Program-made: the position numbers and the translations under genes | Assembly: GCA_964351655.1 (NCBI GenBank) | Contig: CAYGPD010000004.1 | Location: 1-64,000 of the forward strand | Direction: 5' to 3' | DNA length: 64,000 nucleotides | DNA from: Hirschia sp964351655 | GTDB taxonomy: Bacteria; Pseudomonadota; Alphaproteobacteria; Caulobacterales; Hyphomonadaceae | Part shown: positions 40,986 to 49,551 of the stretch, piece by piece | How positions within the stretch are numbered: the stretch's first letter is position 1 | Layout: every line of letters begins with the position of its first letter | The notes under the pieces: generated by a model | Seen by the model: only the letters and a program-made list of their open reading frames with translations | The model's database searches: none | Told to the model about the DNA's origin: nothing

Positions 40986-42227
40986 TCAGTTCATGCCTTC
41001 TAAGGTTTTCATGCCTGCGCGTGGTGCATTCACCAACACAGCCATATTGCCCGGCAGATGTTTGTTATCGAGCATTTTTTCATGCGCGGCTGGAATGTCT
41101 TCCCATGCGAAGACTTCAGACATGCATGGATCAATGCGCTTTTGGATAACAAGCTCATTGGCTGCGGCAGCTTGTTTTAGATTGGCAAAGTGTGAACCTT
41201 GCACGCGCTTTTGGCGCATCCATAAAAAACGTGCATCCATTGTAAGGTTGTATCCAGTTGTGCCCGCGCAGATAACGACCATGCCGCCGCGTTTCACGCA
41301 GAAGACAGAAACTGGCATTGTCGCTTCACCTGGGTGCTCTACAACAATGTCAACATCCTTACCGTCTGTGTGTTCCCATATGGCTTTCCCGAATTTTTTG
41401 CTTTCGCGCATATAGTCTTTGAATTCTGGTCCATTTACCGTGGGCAATTGACCCCAGCAATTGAAGTCTTTGCGGTTGATCACGGCTTTTGCGCCTTGGT
41501 CCAGCACAAATTGCTTCTTATCGTCGGAAGATACGACGCCAATCGCGTTTGCGCCTGAGATTTTACAAAGCTGCGTGGCAAACGACCCCAGCCCGCCAGA
41601 TGCTCCCCATACGAGCACATTTTGTCCCGGTTGCACTGTGTGCGGCGCATGGCCGTGAAGCATGCGGTATGCTGTGGCAAGGGTGAGGGTGTAACAGGCT
41701 GTCTCCTCCCATGTTAGGTGTTTAGGGCGTTTCATTAATTGGCGATCTTGCACGCGGCAAAACTGCGCAAACGATCCGTCTGGTGTCTCATAGCCCCATA
41801 TGCGCTGGCTGTCGGAATACATGGGTTCACCGCCATTGCATTCTTCATCATCACCATCATCTTGGTTACAATGCACAACAACTTCATCGCCAAGTTTCCA
41901 GCGTTTCACTGCTGAGCCGACAGCCCACACGATCCCTGAGGCATCCGAGCCTGCGATGTGATAGTCTTGATCGTGAACATCAAACACAGATACTGGCTCA
42001 CCAAGGCCGGCCCATACGCCGTTATAATTAACCCCAGCAGCCATCACATAAACAAGCACATCATGCTCGCCTAATTCTGGCGTATCAACAACCTCTAGCT
42101 GCATTGACTGTTTGGGGCGTCCATGGCGTTCGCGACGGATAGCCCAAGCATGCATTTTCTTAGGTATGTGATAAAGCGGTGGTAATTCACCTAAACCGTA
42201 AAGCTCTTTCTTTGGCGTGTCTAACAT
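40986..42227 (-). CDS. ccr: Crotonyl-CoA carboxylase/reductase
   Basis: 413 residues of the medium-chain dehydrogenase/reductase superfamily, with features peculiar to Ccr: AGVNYNGVWAGLGEP, the dinucleotide-binding VLVWGASGGLGSFATQ, and the CO2/substrate-pocket regions AVINRKDFNCWGQLP and EHPGEATMPVSVFCVKRGG. Ccr reductively carboxylates crotonyl-CoA with NADPH and CO2 to ethylmalonyl-CoA, the committed EMC step. It shares a 223-base divergent spacer with the gene at 42451, in which the EMC motif and a long palindrome sit at 42310-42359. Confidence 0.96.
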   Translation of the reverse strand: MLDTPKKELYGLGELPPLYHIPKKMHAWAIRRERHGRPKQSMQLEVVDTPELGEHDVLVYVMAAGVNYNGVWAGLGEPVSVFDVHDQDYHIAGSDASGIVWAVGSAVKRWKLGDEVVVHCNQDDGDDEECNGGEPMYSDSQRIWGYETPDGSFAQFCRVQDRQLMKRPKHLTWEETACYTLTLATAYRMLHGHAPHTVQPGQNVLVWGASGGLGSFATQLCKISGANAIGVVSSDDKKQFVLDQGAKAVINRKDFNCWGQLPTVNGPEFKDYMRESKKFGKAIWEHTDGKDVDIVVEHPGEATMPVSVFCVKRGGMVVICAGTTGYNLTMDARFLWMRQKRVQGSHFANLKQAAAANELVIQKRIDPCMSEVFAWEDIPAAHEKMLDNKHLPGNMAVLVNAPRAGMKTLEGMN

Positions 42228-42309
42228 AAGCTGTGTCCTCAGTTATGGCTGCTTTATGTTGTTTTGGTTGGTGCAGCCCAATGCGGAATGTGTTTCCTCT
42301 CAGGTCGTT

Positions 42310-42359
42310 ATATTGCGATGCAGCACAAAATGCAAGATGAATTTTGTGCAATGCAATAT
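42310..42359. promoter_or_regulatory. Long palindrome with EMC motif between ccr and the divergent gene
   Basis: Left arms ATATTGC and GCACAAAAT (42310-42316, 42323-42331) mirror ATTTTGTGC and GCAATAT (42341-42349, 42353-42359) around a nine-base centre, with spacers of six and three bases. The left side contains TTGC-GATGC-AGCACAA (42313-42328), an exact match to the shared EMC motif. It lies 83-132 bases before the ccr start and 92 bases before the divergent gene. Repeated TTGC/GCAA half-sites, including TTGCGCAA at 42409-42416, continue to the right. Confidence 0.65.
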
Positions 42360-42450
42360 TCCATCTCGTGAGGTAAGATTGTTTTCGTGAATTGTGTGCA
42401 GCAAGAATTTGCGCAATAAAGGTTTTTCCGTAGAATAAGGAAGCTCCATT

Positions 42451-43053
42451 ATGTCCATATGCAAACCAGTCAGTCTTGGAACCGTATCAGTCATTGTAAT
42501 GATTGGATGTATGGGCGCTGCGTATGCGCAAAATAGTAGTTCCAGCGAGACTGATGCGGTGCAGGATGTGTTGTCTTGTCGTAACTTAGCTGACCCAATG
42601 GAGCGATTGGTATGCTTAGACACCGCTTTGCCGGCTCTTGCGAGTGTCTTTCCAGAGTCTGCAATGTCCAATGAAGAGCGAGCTGCATTGCAAGCACGAC
42701 AAGCTGAACAAAATAAAGCTGCCGCTGAAGCCGCATTTGGCCAATCAATAGAGGTGCAATCTGCTAAAGTTGCACAAAAACAGGTATTAGCAGACGCAGA
42801 TGATGGTACGGCTAAGACCTCGGAATTGACGGAGTTGGGGTCGACCGTCAAGGATATGAAATTTACTTCTCTTGGCCGAGCGATCGTTTACTTTGATAAT
42901 GGTCAGGTGTGGCAACAACTAGCTTCAGATACCCGCAAACTCCGTGCAAGTTCGTCTATTGGTGAAACAGTAACGGTAAAGAAAAAGCTTATGGGCAGTC
43001 ACATGATGAAGATTGGCAATGGCCGTCTTGTGCGGGTCGAGCGCCTGCAATAG
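42451..43053 (+). CDS. Conserved periplasmic protein of unknown function
   Basis: 200 residues with a signal peptide ending around AAYAQ. The mature part begins with a short motif containing two Cys (VLSCRNLADPMERLVCLDTAL), common in small alphaproteobacterial envelope proteins; then come an Ala/Gln/Glu-rich helical linker and a C-terminal beta-type domain (FTSLGRAIVYFDNGQVWQQL, VKKKLMGSHMMKIGNGRLVRVERL). Function unknown. It is divergent from ccr and may share its palindromic control region. Confidence 0.75.
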   Translation: MSICKPVSLGTVSVIVMIGCMGAAYAQNSSSSETDAVQDVLSCRNLADPMERLVCLDTALPALASVFPESAMSNEERAALQARQAEQNKAAAEAAFGQSIEVQSAKVAQKQVLADADDGTAKTSELTELGSTVKDMKFTSLGRAIVYFDNGQVWQQLASDTRKLRASSSIGETVTVKKKLMGSHMMKIGNGRLVRVERLQ

Positions 43054-43089
43054 CTGTCATTTCAGTGGTATATTGACGGGTCGTTCAAA

Positions 43090-43407
43090 TTATTCGGCGG
43101 CGACCAAGGGTGGTTGCGCGCTATATTCCTGCTTTGCTGCGTTTTTTGACTTGGCTTCGTTGCGAAGTTTCAAAGTCAAAATACATGCAGCAAGCAAAAA
43201 TGTTATAAAATTGGCGATAATAACGGGCCAACTCACGACCAGAATACCATAAACAAACCACAGCGCGACGCCGCTTGTGAAGAGGGCGTACATTGCCAAT
43301 GAAATACCGTCAGTGTTGCGTGTCTTAATGGCTAATATTGCCTGAGGCAGAAATGAGCCTGTGGTAAGGGTCGCAGCTATAAGTCCAAGAATTTCAGAAA
43401 AAGGCAT
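43090..43407 (-). CDS. SemiSWEET-family transporter
   Basis: 105 residues with three transmembrane helices, the SemiSWEET layout. The PQ-loop motif SFLPQAILAIKTRNTDGIS is intact, followed by SGVALWFVYGILVVSWPVIIAN. SemiSWEETs dimerise to move sugars down their gradient. The C-terminal tail is charged. It lies between the gene at 42451 and ecm, on the opposite strand to both. Confidence 0.9.
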   Translation of the reverse strand: MPFSEILGLIAATLTTGSFLPQAILAIKTRNTDGISLAMYALFTSGVALWFVYGILVVSWPVIIANFITFLLAACILTLKLRNEAKSKNAAKQEYSAQPPLVAAE

Positions 43408-43477
43408 AAGTGTCTTTCCGTTTCATGCAAGAATAGACGTATTGAGGTGGGGTTATGGTCATTTTGGGTGTGTGCGT

Positions 43478-43493
43478 TTGCTCTCTAGCATAA
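43478..43493 (+). promoter_or_regulatory. Shared EMC motif upstream of ecm
   Basis: TTGC-TCTCT-AGCATAA matches TTGC-N5-WGCAYAA. It is 134-149 bases before the ecm ATG, in the spacer between ecm and the divergent SemiSWEET gene. Confidence 0.6.
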
Positions 43494-43626
43494 CTACACG
43501 ATATGCGGAATGGTATAATTGGTGATAATTTGTCCACATATATGCATGGCGAACGTTGAGATCAAGGAGGGCTTGCTGTTTTTGAAATATCTGTCATGCT
43601 GCGCCGCAACATGGGAGGAAATAAGA

Positions 43627-45612
43627 ATGGGTGACAAAACCTATCAACATGCTGCGGACAGGCCTTGGATCTTCCGAACGTATTCAGGACATTCAACGGC
43701 CGAAAAATCGAATGCGCTATATAAGCAAAATCTTGCTAAAGGCCAGACGGGACTTTCCATCGCATTCGACCTGCCCACTCAAACCGCATATGACAGTGAT
43801 CATATTCTATCTAAGGGTGAAGTGGGCAAGGTTGGCGTCCCTGTGGGGCATCTTGGAGATATGCGCACACTGTTTGATGGTATAAGCGCAGCCCAGATGA
43901 ATACGTCCATGACAATCAATGCGCCTGCAAGCTATATGCTTGCGCTCTATGTTGCGCTTGCGGACGAGCAGGGGGCGGACCGCTCGGTTCTGTTGGGAAC
44001 CACCCAAAACGACATTATCAAAGAATATCTCTCACGGGGAACTTACGTCTTCCCGCCGGCACCTTCCATGCGTTTGATCTCAGATATGGTGTCTTGGTGT
44101 TATACCGAAACGCCCAAATGGAATCCGTTAAATGTGTGTTCCTACCATCTGCAAGAAGCCGGTGCGACACCAGAACAGGAGCTGGCATATGCCTTGGCGA
44201 CTGCGTGCGCGGTGCTGGATGCCGTTAAGGCGGGCGCGCAAGTGCCTGATGAGGATTTTGAGACGGTATTTGCCCGTATTTCCTTTTTTGTGAATGCGGG
44301 CGTGCGTTTCGTGACCGAGCTTTGCAAAATGCGCGCATTTGTCGATTTGTGGGAAGAAATTGGCCGTGAACGCTATGGCGTTCAATCAGATAAAGCGCTG
44401 CGATTTCGATATGGTGTTCAGGTTAATTCGCTTGGGTTAACTGAGCAGCAGCCAGAAAATAATGTCTATCGTATATTGTTGGAATCATTGGCTGTTACAT
44501 TGTCAAAACGTGCTCGTTGCCGTGCATTGCAATTGCCTGCATGGAATGAGGCGCTAGGGCTTCCGCGCCCTTGGGATCAGCAATGGTCTTTGCGTATGCA
44601 GCAGATTATGGCGTTTGAGACAGACCTTTTGGAATATGAAGATCTGTTTGATGGCTCGCACGTAGTTGTGGCTAAAACAGAAGAACTTAAAGAGGGCGCA
44701 CGCGCAAAGCTCGCTAAGATTGATGCGATGGGCGGCGCGATCAATGCGGTTGACTTTATGAAGGGGGAACTTGTTGCCTCTCAAAAAGAACGTGTGATGG
44801 GTATTGAGGGCGGTGATCAAAAAGTAGTAGGTGTAAACGCCTTTACAGCGACAGAAAAAAGCCCGCTTGCGACGGGTGATGACGCGATTATGACCGTTGA
44901 TCCTGCTGAAGAATATGCGCAAATTGAACGATTAAAGCAGTGGCGCAAATCGCGTGACAATGATGCATGTGATATTGCGCGAGAGGCATTATATCGCGCT
45001 GCCAGTGAGGGACAAAACCTCATGCCATCAACAATTGATGCAGTGAAGGCAGGCGTTACAATTGGGGAGTGGGGCCAAACATTGCGTGAGGTTTTTGGTG
45101 AATTTCGCGGCCCAACAGGTGTTTCTATTGTGATCTCTACTGATGGAGACGAAAACATTGAAGCGGTGAAGGCTAATGTCGAGCGTGTTTCTCAAATGCT
45201 CGGCCGCACGCTCACTTATGTGTTGGGAAAGCCTGGGCTTGATGGGCATTCAAATGGAGCAGAGCAAATCGCCACGCGGGCCAGAGCGTGTGGCATGCAG
45301 GTCATTTATGAAGGCATTCGTTTCACGCCTGAAGAAATCGTGCAGCAGGCAATCGATAATGATGCTCATATTATCGGCTTGTCGATATTGTCAGGCTCTC
45401 ATCTTGATCTTGCACGCGAGACGGCGCGCATAATGCGCGATCGTGGCCTATCTCATATTCCGCTCGTTGTGGGGGGGATAATCCCTCAAGAAGATGCGAT
45501 GGCTCTTAAACAGATGGGTATAAAACGCGTGTATACGCCCAAGGACTTCCAGATCACGGACCTGATGGGAGATATTGTTGCACTGGTTGAGGATGCACAT
45601 GTGCAAGCCTAG
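43627..45612 (+). CDS. ecm: Ethylmalonyl-CoA mutase
   Basis: 661 residues from the ATG at 43627, with GGAGG eight bases upstream; the longer frame from 43519 is rejected. The catalytic barrel has FDLPTQTAYDSDH and GTTQNDIIKEYLSRGTYVFPP. The C-terminal B12 domain carries DGHSNGAEQIA, which contains the cobalt-coordinating His of the DxHxxG motif, plus LSILSGSH and VVGGIIPQEDA. Sequence is of the Ecm/MeaA type rather than a two-subunit methylmalonyl-CoA mutase. It isomerises ethylmalonyl-CoA to methylsuccinyl-CoA and needs adenosylcobalamin. An upstream EMC motif lies at 43478-43493. It converges with the DMT exporter with a three-base gap. Confidence 0.95.
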   Translation: MGDKTYQHAADRPWIFRTYSGHSTAEKSNALYKQNLAKGQTGLSIAFDLPTQTAYDSDHILSKGEVGKVGVPVGHLGDMRTLFDGISAAQMNTSMTINAPASYMLALYVALADEQGADRSVLLGTTQNDIIKEYLSRGTYVFPPAPSMRLISDMVSWCYTETPKWNPLNVCSYHLQEAGATPEQELAYALATACAVLDAVKAGAQVPDEDFETVFARISFFVNAGVRFVTELCKMRAFVDLWEEIGRERYGVQSDKALRFRYGVQVNSLGLTEQQPENNVYRILLESLAVTLSKRARCRALQLPAWNEALGLPRPWDQQWSLRMQQIMAFETDLLEYEDLFDGSHVVVAKTEELKEGARAKLAKIDAMGGAINAVDFMKGELVASQKERVMGIEGGDQKVVGVNAFTATEKSPLATGDDAIMTVDPAEEYAQIERLKQWRKSRDNDACDIAREALYRAASEGQNLMPSTIDAVKAGVTIGEWGQTLREVFGEFRGPTGVSIVISTDGDENIEAVKANVERVSQMLGRTLTYVLGKPGLDGHSNGAEQIATRARACGMQVIYEGIRFTPEEIVQQAIDNDAHIIGLSILSGSHLDLARETARIMRDRGLSHIPLVVGGIIPQEDAMALKQMGIKRVYTPKDFQITDLMGDIVALVEDAHVQA

Positions 45613-45615
45613 GGC

Positions 45616-46518
45616 TTATTTGCTTTTTCCAGCAAGCCAAACACCAACGAGAATAAGCGCCGCGCCACCTATTTGAGTGAGTGCGAGCGCTTCATTAAAT
45701 AGAGGCCACGCCAATAATCCGGCGACGACAGGCTGAATAAGTAAGATAACGCCGGCAATAGCGGGTTTGGTGAGGCCCATACCATAGACGATTAAGCCTT
45801 GGCCCAAACTCTGTGCAAAAATTGCAAGAAATATAGCGCCTCCAAATTCACGGATGTGGGGCGGAACAATCGGCTCGCCCATTATGATTGTAAAAACCAA
45901 CGCGACCACAATACCAGATGCCGTCATCCAAAACACGGTTTGAAACCCTGTTTTTGTGCGGCGTCCGATAGAAGCAAATAACAAATACCCAGACAGACTA
46001 AGCGAGGCGAGAAGCGCCAGACTATCGCCCTCTAAATTTCCAGCACGTGCATTGGGTGCTGAATAAGCCATTACAGCAGCACCTGTTACAGCGAGCAATG
46101 CCGCCAGTGGCCACATTAAAGACGGGCGTTGTTTGAAAAATAGCCATGCCCATAATCCAACGGCAATTGCCCCTAAATTCACAATGAATGTTGCATTTGC
46201 CACAGATGTTTTCACAAGTGCTAAGTGCCAAATGCAGATGTCCAAGCTCAGGCATGCGCCAGCAAGGAGGACAGCTAAATTGGGGCGACCAATATGTTGT
46301 TTGAAAATGCGCGCAGCTAAAAACAGCAGAGGTAATGCGAAAGTGAAACGCCAGAAAGCTGTTGCAGACGGCTCCATGCTCGAAAAACGCAGTCCTATCG
46401 GCGCAAGACCAATGCATATGGCAGCAAGGACCAATATAAGTGGTCCTTTTAAATGTGGTGGGACGAGTGGTGTTGCCGAATGCGAGGCGAGTTTTGCGCT
46501 AGTGTTTTGGATTGCCAT
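45616..46518 (-). CDS. EamA-family DMT exporter
   Basis: 300 residues from the ATG at 46518; a GTG at 46545 would add nine more and neither has a clear ribosome site. Ten predicted transmembrane helices, two EamA halves: PLILVLAAICIGLAPIGLRF, SATAFWRFTFALPLLFLA and, in the second half, AGVILLIQPVVAGLLAWPLFNEAL. These exporters carry small metabolites. Three bases separate its stop from the convergent ecm stop, so no terminator fits between. Confidence 0.88.
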   Translation of the reverse strand: MAIQNTSAKLASHSATPLVPPHLKGPLILVLAAICIGLAPIGLRFSSMEPSATAFWRFTFALPLLFLAARIFKQHIGRPNLAVLLAGACLSLDICIWHLALVKTSVANATFIVNLGAIAVGLWAWLFFKQRPSLMWPLAALLAVTGAAVMAYSAPNARAGNLEGDSLALLASLSLSGYLLFASIGRRTKTGFQTVFWMTASGIVVALVFTIIMGEPIVPPHIREFGGAIFLAIFAQSLGQGLIVYGMGLTKPAIAGVILLIQPVVAGLLAWPLFNEALALTQIGGAALILVGVWLAGKSK

Positions 46519-46804
46519 GGGAAACTCAGAAAAGACAGCACGCACGCTGTATGAAGTTAAAGCTTAGTATCGGCAGATAGCTCATAGATTTCGATATGGC
46601 GCAAGCATCGAATTTGTGTGTGAATTCAAACCAAAATAGAGACTTTTGGTATATTACTTTGAGCTTTTCTCTTGATTGTCACCGCACTGTCGTAAAGAAT
46701 CGGGTACAAGAAAGATGTGAAGTGATATTATACTGCTTCACAATTGGTTTTCGGCTGCTAGCCGCAAAACGCGGCTTAGCGGCCTCTGCTTAAGGAGGAT
46801 CGTC

Positions 46805-47425
46805 ATGGCTGCAGTATTATCTAAGCAAATAGCTTCCTCGCCAGCGCTGGTCCTGAATGCTGACTTCCGGCCCTTATCCTATTTTCCATTGTCGTTATGG
46901 CCATGGCAGGAGGTTGTAAAAGCAGTCTTTTTAGAGCGTGTAGATGTGATCGCTCAATATGATTATGTCGTCAGGTCGCCATCGTTTGAGATGCGCTTGC
47001 CGTCTGTCATTGCGCTGCGTGAATATGTCAAACAAGATCGTGCACCGGCGTTTACGCGCTTCAATCTCTTCCTGCGTGATGGATTTGAGTGTGTCTATTG
47101 TGGATCACCTGATGATCTCACATTCGATCATGTCATCCCGCGCCATATGGGTGGGCGTACCAGTTGGGATAATATCGTTACGGCTTGTAGTCCTTGTAAC
47201 CTTCGCAAGGGCGGGCGTATGCCGCGTGAGGCAAATATGCTGCTCACTCCGCCTCCGGGCCGCCCTAGCCTGCATCACCTTCAGCAGATGGGCCGGAAGT
47301 TTCCGCCAAACCATCTGCATTCATCTTGGTTGGACTATCTATACTGGGATATTGAATTGCAAAATGACTCCTCTCAAACTGAAGAGAATCAAGACGACCC
47401 CGGAGCTTCATTTCTTTTGGAATGA
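46805..47425 (+). CDS. HNH endonuclease
   Basis: 206 residues. The HNH core has ECVYCGSPDDLTFDHVIPRHMGG, then TACSPCNLRKGGR: two CxxC zinc pairs around the catalytic DH-type segment. The N-terminal part (ALVLNADFRPLSYFPLSLWPW) is typical of a widely conserved chromosomal HNH protein of alphaproteobacteria and does not resemble homing endonucleases. The ATG has AAGGAGG about eight bases upstream. A small hairpin AGCCGC/GCGGCT (46760-46776) lies in the 259-base upstream gap, which otherwise holds nothing I can support. Confidence 0.92.
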   Translation: MAAVLSKQIASSPALVLNADFRPLSYFPLSLWPWQEVVKAVFLERVDVIAQYDYVVRSPSFEMRLPSVIALREYVKQDRAPAFTRFNLFLRDGFECVYCGSPDDLTFDHVIPRHMGGRTSWDNIVTACSPCNLRKGGRMPREANMLLTPPPGRPSLHHLQQMGRKFPPNHLHSSWLDYLYWDIELQNDSSQTEENQDDPGASFLLE

Positions 47426-47443
47426 GGCTCTTTTTGTATCAAT

Positions 47444-47986
47444 TTAAATCTTTTCAGAAATTTTGATTGCTGCGCGGCAACCTGCTTTTATAAATGCTGA
47501 TAGCAAAGGGTAGGCGGGGGCTTCATGCGCACCCTCTTCAACCGCGAGGTTTTTGTGAGCGGCTTCTTCGTCTCGAAATTGAGCGAACATAGGTGACAAT
47601 TCAGTTTCACCTTTCGCTTCAAGCTCTTTTACCTGATCATCATAGTGTTTTTCGATCACAGTCTCTACAGCCTCGGTACAGGCATGGGCCGCCTTCTCAC
47701 CAAGCAGGGCGGTGGCAACCCCCAGACCATAAGCAGCTACACCCCAGATGGGGGTCATAGCGGTAGGACGCACGCCCTTTGTTTGAATAAGTTCGTCAAA
47801 GGCTGCTAGGTGATGTTGCTCTTCAGCTTCCATCTCAGTGAGCTGTTCAACGATACCCGACGTGTTGTTTTGTCTTTCAAAAACAGCACGTTGTCCTCGA
47901 TAAATAGCAACGGCGGCGTATTCCCCAGCGTGATCCACGCGGACCATTTCTTGGGTGCGGTTTGGTAAAGGGGCATGACGAGGCAT
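47444..47986 (-). CDS. coq7: 5-demethoxyubiquinol hydroxylase Coq7/UbiF-type
   Basis: 180 residues from the ATG at 47986, with AGGGAG about nine bases upstream; the longer frame to 48076 would overlap dsbB. Ferritin-like di-iron carboxylate protein: MVRVDHAGEYAAV, MEAEEQHHLAAFDEL and FRDEEAAHKNLAVEEGAHEAP supply the Glu and ExxH ligands. It hydroxylates demethoxyubiquinol in ubiquinone synthesis, using oxygen. It is immediately downstream of dsbB, 16 bases apart, so the two are probably cotranscribed. Confidence 0.94.
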   Translation of the reverse strand: MPRHAPLPNRTQEMVRVDHAGEYAAVAIYRGQRAVFERQNNTSGIVEQLTEMEAEEQHHLAAFDELIQTKGVRPTAMTPIWGVAAYGLGVATALLGEKAAHACTEAVETVIEKHYDDQVKELEAKGETELSPMFAQFRDEEAAHKNLAVEEGAHEAPAYPLLSAFIKAGCRAAIKISEKI

Positions 47987-48002
47987 AGAGATAACTCCCT
48001 GA

Positions 48003-48500
48003 TTACGCTGTGTTTTTAGTGCTCTTTGCTGCAGCAATAAATGAGCATACCATAAAACACAGAGATGCGAATGCATTCATATTGGCCATAGTTACGCCAA
48101 AAATCACGAGTGGCGGCTCGTCGCACTTGCCAACAACCATGGGCTGATCAAGTGATTGAAAATGAGTCGGGTCAAATCCAGCACTCGAACAACCTGTTGA
48201 AACTAAACCCATTTCCACCGCTGAATGGTATAATCCATACCCTACGCCATATAGGAAAACCACGCCCAAAATCGCACAAATTATTTTCAAAACGGGCCAT
48301 TGAGGTTTGTTGCGGGCCAGTATTAGCCCAGCAATGCTGATTGCTATCGCAACCCAATATGGCTCTCTTTGTTTTAGGCAAAGGTCACATGGATACATTT
48401 TCCCAAAAGTTTCAAAGGCATGCGCTGACGCCAACATTAAAATGCTGACGAGAATAGCGACATAAGGCCATGTACGATGAGACAATAGTTTTGAAATCAT
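48003..48500 (-). CDS. dsbB: Disulfide bond formation protein B
   Basis: 165 residues, four transmembrane helices. The first periplasmic CxxC pair is in MYPCDLCLKQREPYW and the second in STGCSSAGF and VGKCDEPP, which fits DsbB. It passes electrons from DsbA to ubiquinone. It sits directly upstream of coq7, which makes its electron acceptor. Confidence 0.93.
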   Translation of the reverse strand: MISKLLSHRTWPYVAILVSILMLASAHAFETFGKMYPCDLCLKQREPYWVAIAISIAGLILARNKPQWPVLKIICAILGVVFLYGVGYGLYHSAVEMGLVSTGCSSAGFDPTHFQSLDQPMVVGKCDEPPLVIFGVTMANMNAFASLCFMVCSFIAAAKSTKNTA

Positions 48501-48574
48501 GGGTTTAGCTTGACTTGATATTACTCAAAAAAGCAATGCACTGGCGCTTGATTGTGATGAAACGTGATAGACGT

Positions 48575-49237
48575 TTATGCAAGTCCAATGAGAAGCTTTA
48601 AACCTGCTGTACCAACGGTGAGGAGCATTGCGATCCAAGCTGAACCAAGGATCAATCCACCGGTGGTGAGAAGCCCATCGCGCTCCATTATTCCAAAGGA
48701 AACCATCGCTACTGCGAAGCCGGGAACTGTGTTAGTGCCGGGAATAGGTGTCAAGATAGAGAGACAAAACACGACTAAAATCAAACCGATAAGACGATCT
48801 AACTTTGAGCTAGTTAAAAATGTGAGGCGCGGACGAGAGAGTTTTTCAACCCATCCAAAGTATTTTCGTCCACCTTTTGCAGTTTGCTCTAGGCCCTCAC
48901 GTTTGATTTTTCTGCCGGCATATTTGCTTGGAATCCATGGTTGTTTGCGCCCTAAAACCATTTGAAAAGCAAGTAGCGCCATTGGGACGGCAACTATCTG
49001 AGGGACGACATAAAGGAAGGGAATACAACAGGGTAGGGCCAATATGAATAGAGCCGTTCCAAAAGCCTGATCTCCAAGAGCTGTTGTGAGCTCCTTCAGT
49101 GTGATGCCTTCTTCGGGGGAGTCTGCTGCCAGCTTCTCGAGTGCTTCTATCATGCTCGGCTTGTGCAGGGCTTCAGCAGATGGTGAGGATGTATGCAGGT
49201 CTTCGGATGGTTGCGTCATCGCAAGATAGTCTTCCAT
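48575..49237 (-). CDS. exoD: ExoD-family membrane protein
   Basis: 220 residues. The ExoD pattern starts with MIEALEKLAADSPEEGITLKEL and continues with LFILALPCCIPFLYVVPQIV and LILVVFCLSILTPIPGTNTVP; the C-terminus is a membrane helix. ExoD proteins affect exopolysaccharide production in rhizobia, by an unknown mechanism. The first ATG, or the ATG six codons later, could be the true start. Confidence 0.88.
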   Translation of the reverse strand: MEDYLAMTQPSEDLHTSSPSAEALHKPSMIEALEKLAADSPEEGITLKELTTALGDQAFGTALFILALPCCIPFLYVVPQIVAVPMALLAFQMVLGRKQPWIPSKYAGRKIKREGLEQTAKGGRKYFGWVEKLSRPRLTFLTSSKLDRLIGLILVVFCLSILTPIPGTNTVPGFAVAMVSFGIMERDGLLTTGGLILGSAWIAMLLTVGTAGLKLLIGLA

Positions 49238-49417
49238 GAAAAATCAAACCAGAACAGCAAGGTTTGCACTGGTGAATGCGTAATACTCTCGACGGAAGGT
49301 TGAAAGGGAAAAGCGTAATTTATCGTAAAAAAAATACACAATGCACAAATTTCAAATTTCTAAATAAAATAGTTTGACCTTTTCCTGCCTCTCTGCCATT
49401 TTCCCGCCTCGCTTAGT

Positions 49418-49502
49418 GCCTCTGTGGCGGAATTGGTAGACGCGCTGGATTCAAAATCCAGTTTCTAACGAAGTGCCCGTTCGAGTCGGGCCAGAGGTAC
49501 CA
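49418..49502 (+). tRNA. tRNA-Leu (anticodon CAA)
   Basis: 85 nucleotides with encoded CCA, a long variable arm, acceptor GCCTCTG/CAGAGGT (six pairs plus the terminal G-T) and anticodon loop TTCAAAA giving CAA at 49452-49454. A perfect terminator follows. The 180 bases between exoD and this gene hold nothing else I can support. Confidence 0.97.
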
Positions 49503-49537
49503 AGCGGAAATCCCCAAAATGTAAATTTCCGCTTTTT
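49503..49537 (+). terminator. Rho-independent terminator after tRNA-Leu
   Basis: AGCGGAAAT (49503-49511) pairs with ATTTCCGCT (49525-49533) around a 13-base loop, followed by TTTT. It lies one base beyond the tRNA CCA. Confidence 0.85.
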
Positions 49538-49551
49538 GGCTACCGAGCGCG

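Noticed and set aside
43519..43626. 36-residue N-terminal extension of ecm.
   Set aside because: GGAGG directly precedes the ATG at 43627 and family homology begins there.
46596..46793. 65-residue frame before the HNH gene.
   Set aside because: No ribosome site or recognisable motif, and its composition does not look like a protein. The gap is treated as non-coding.
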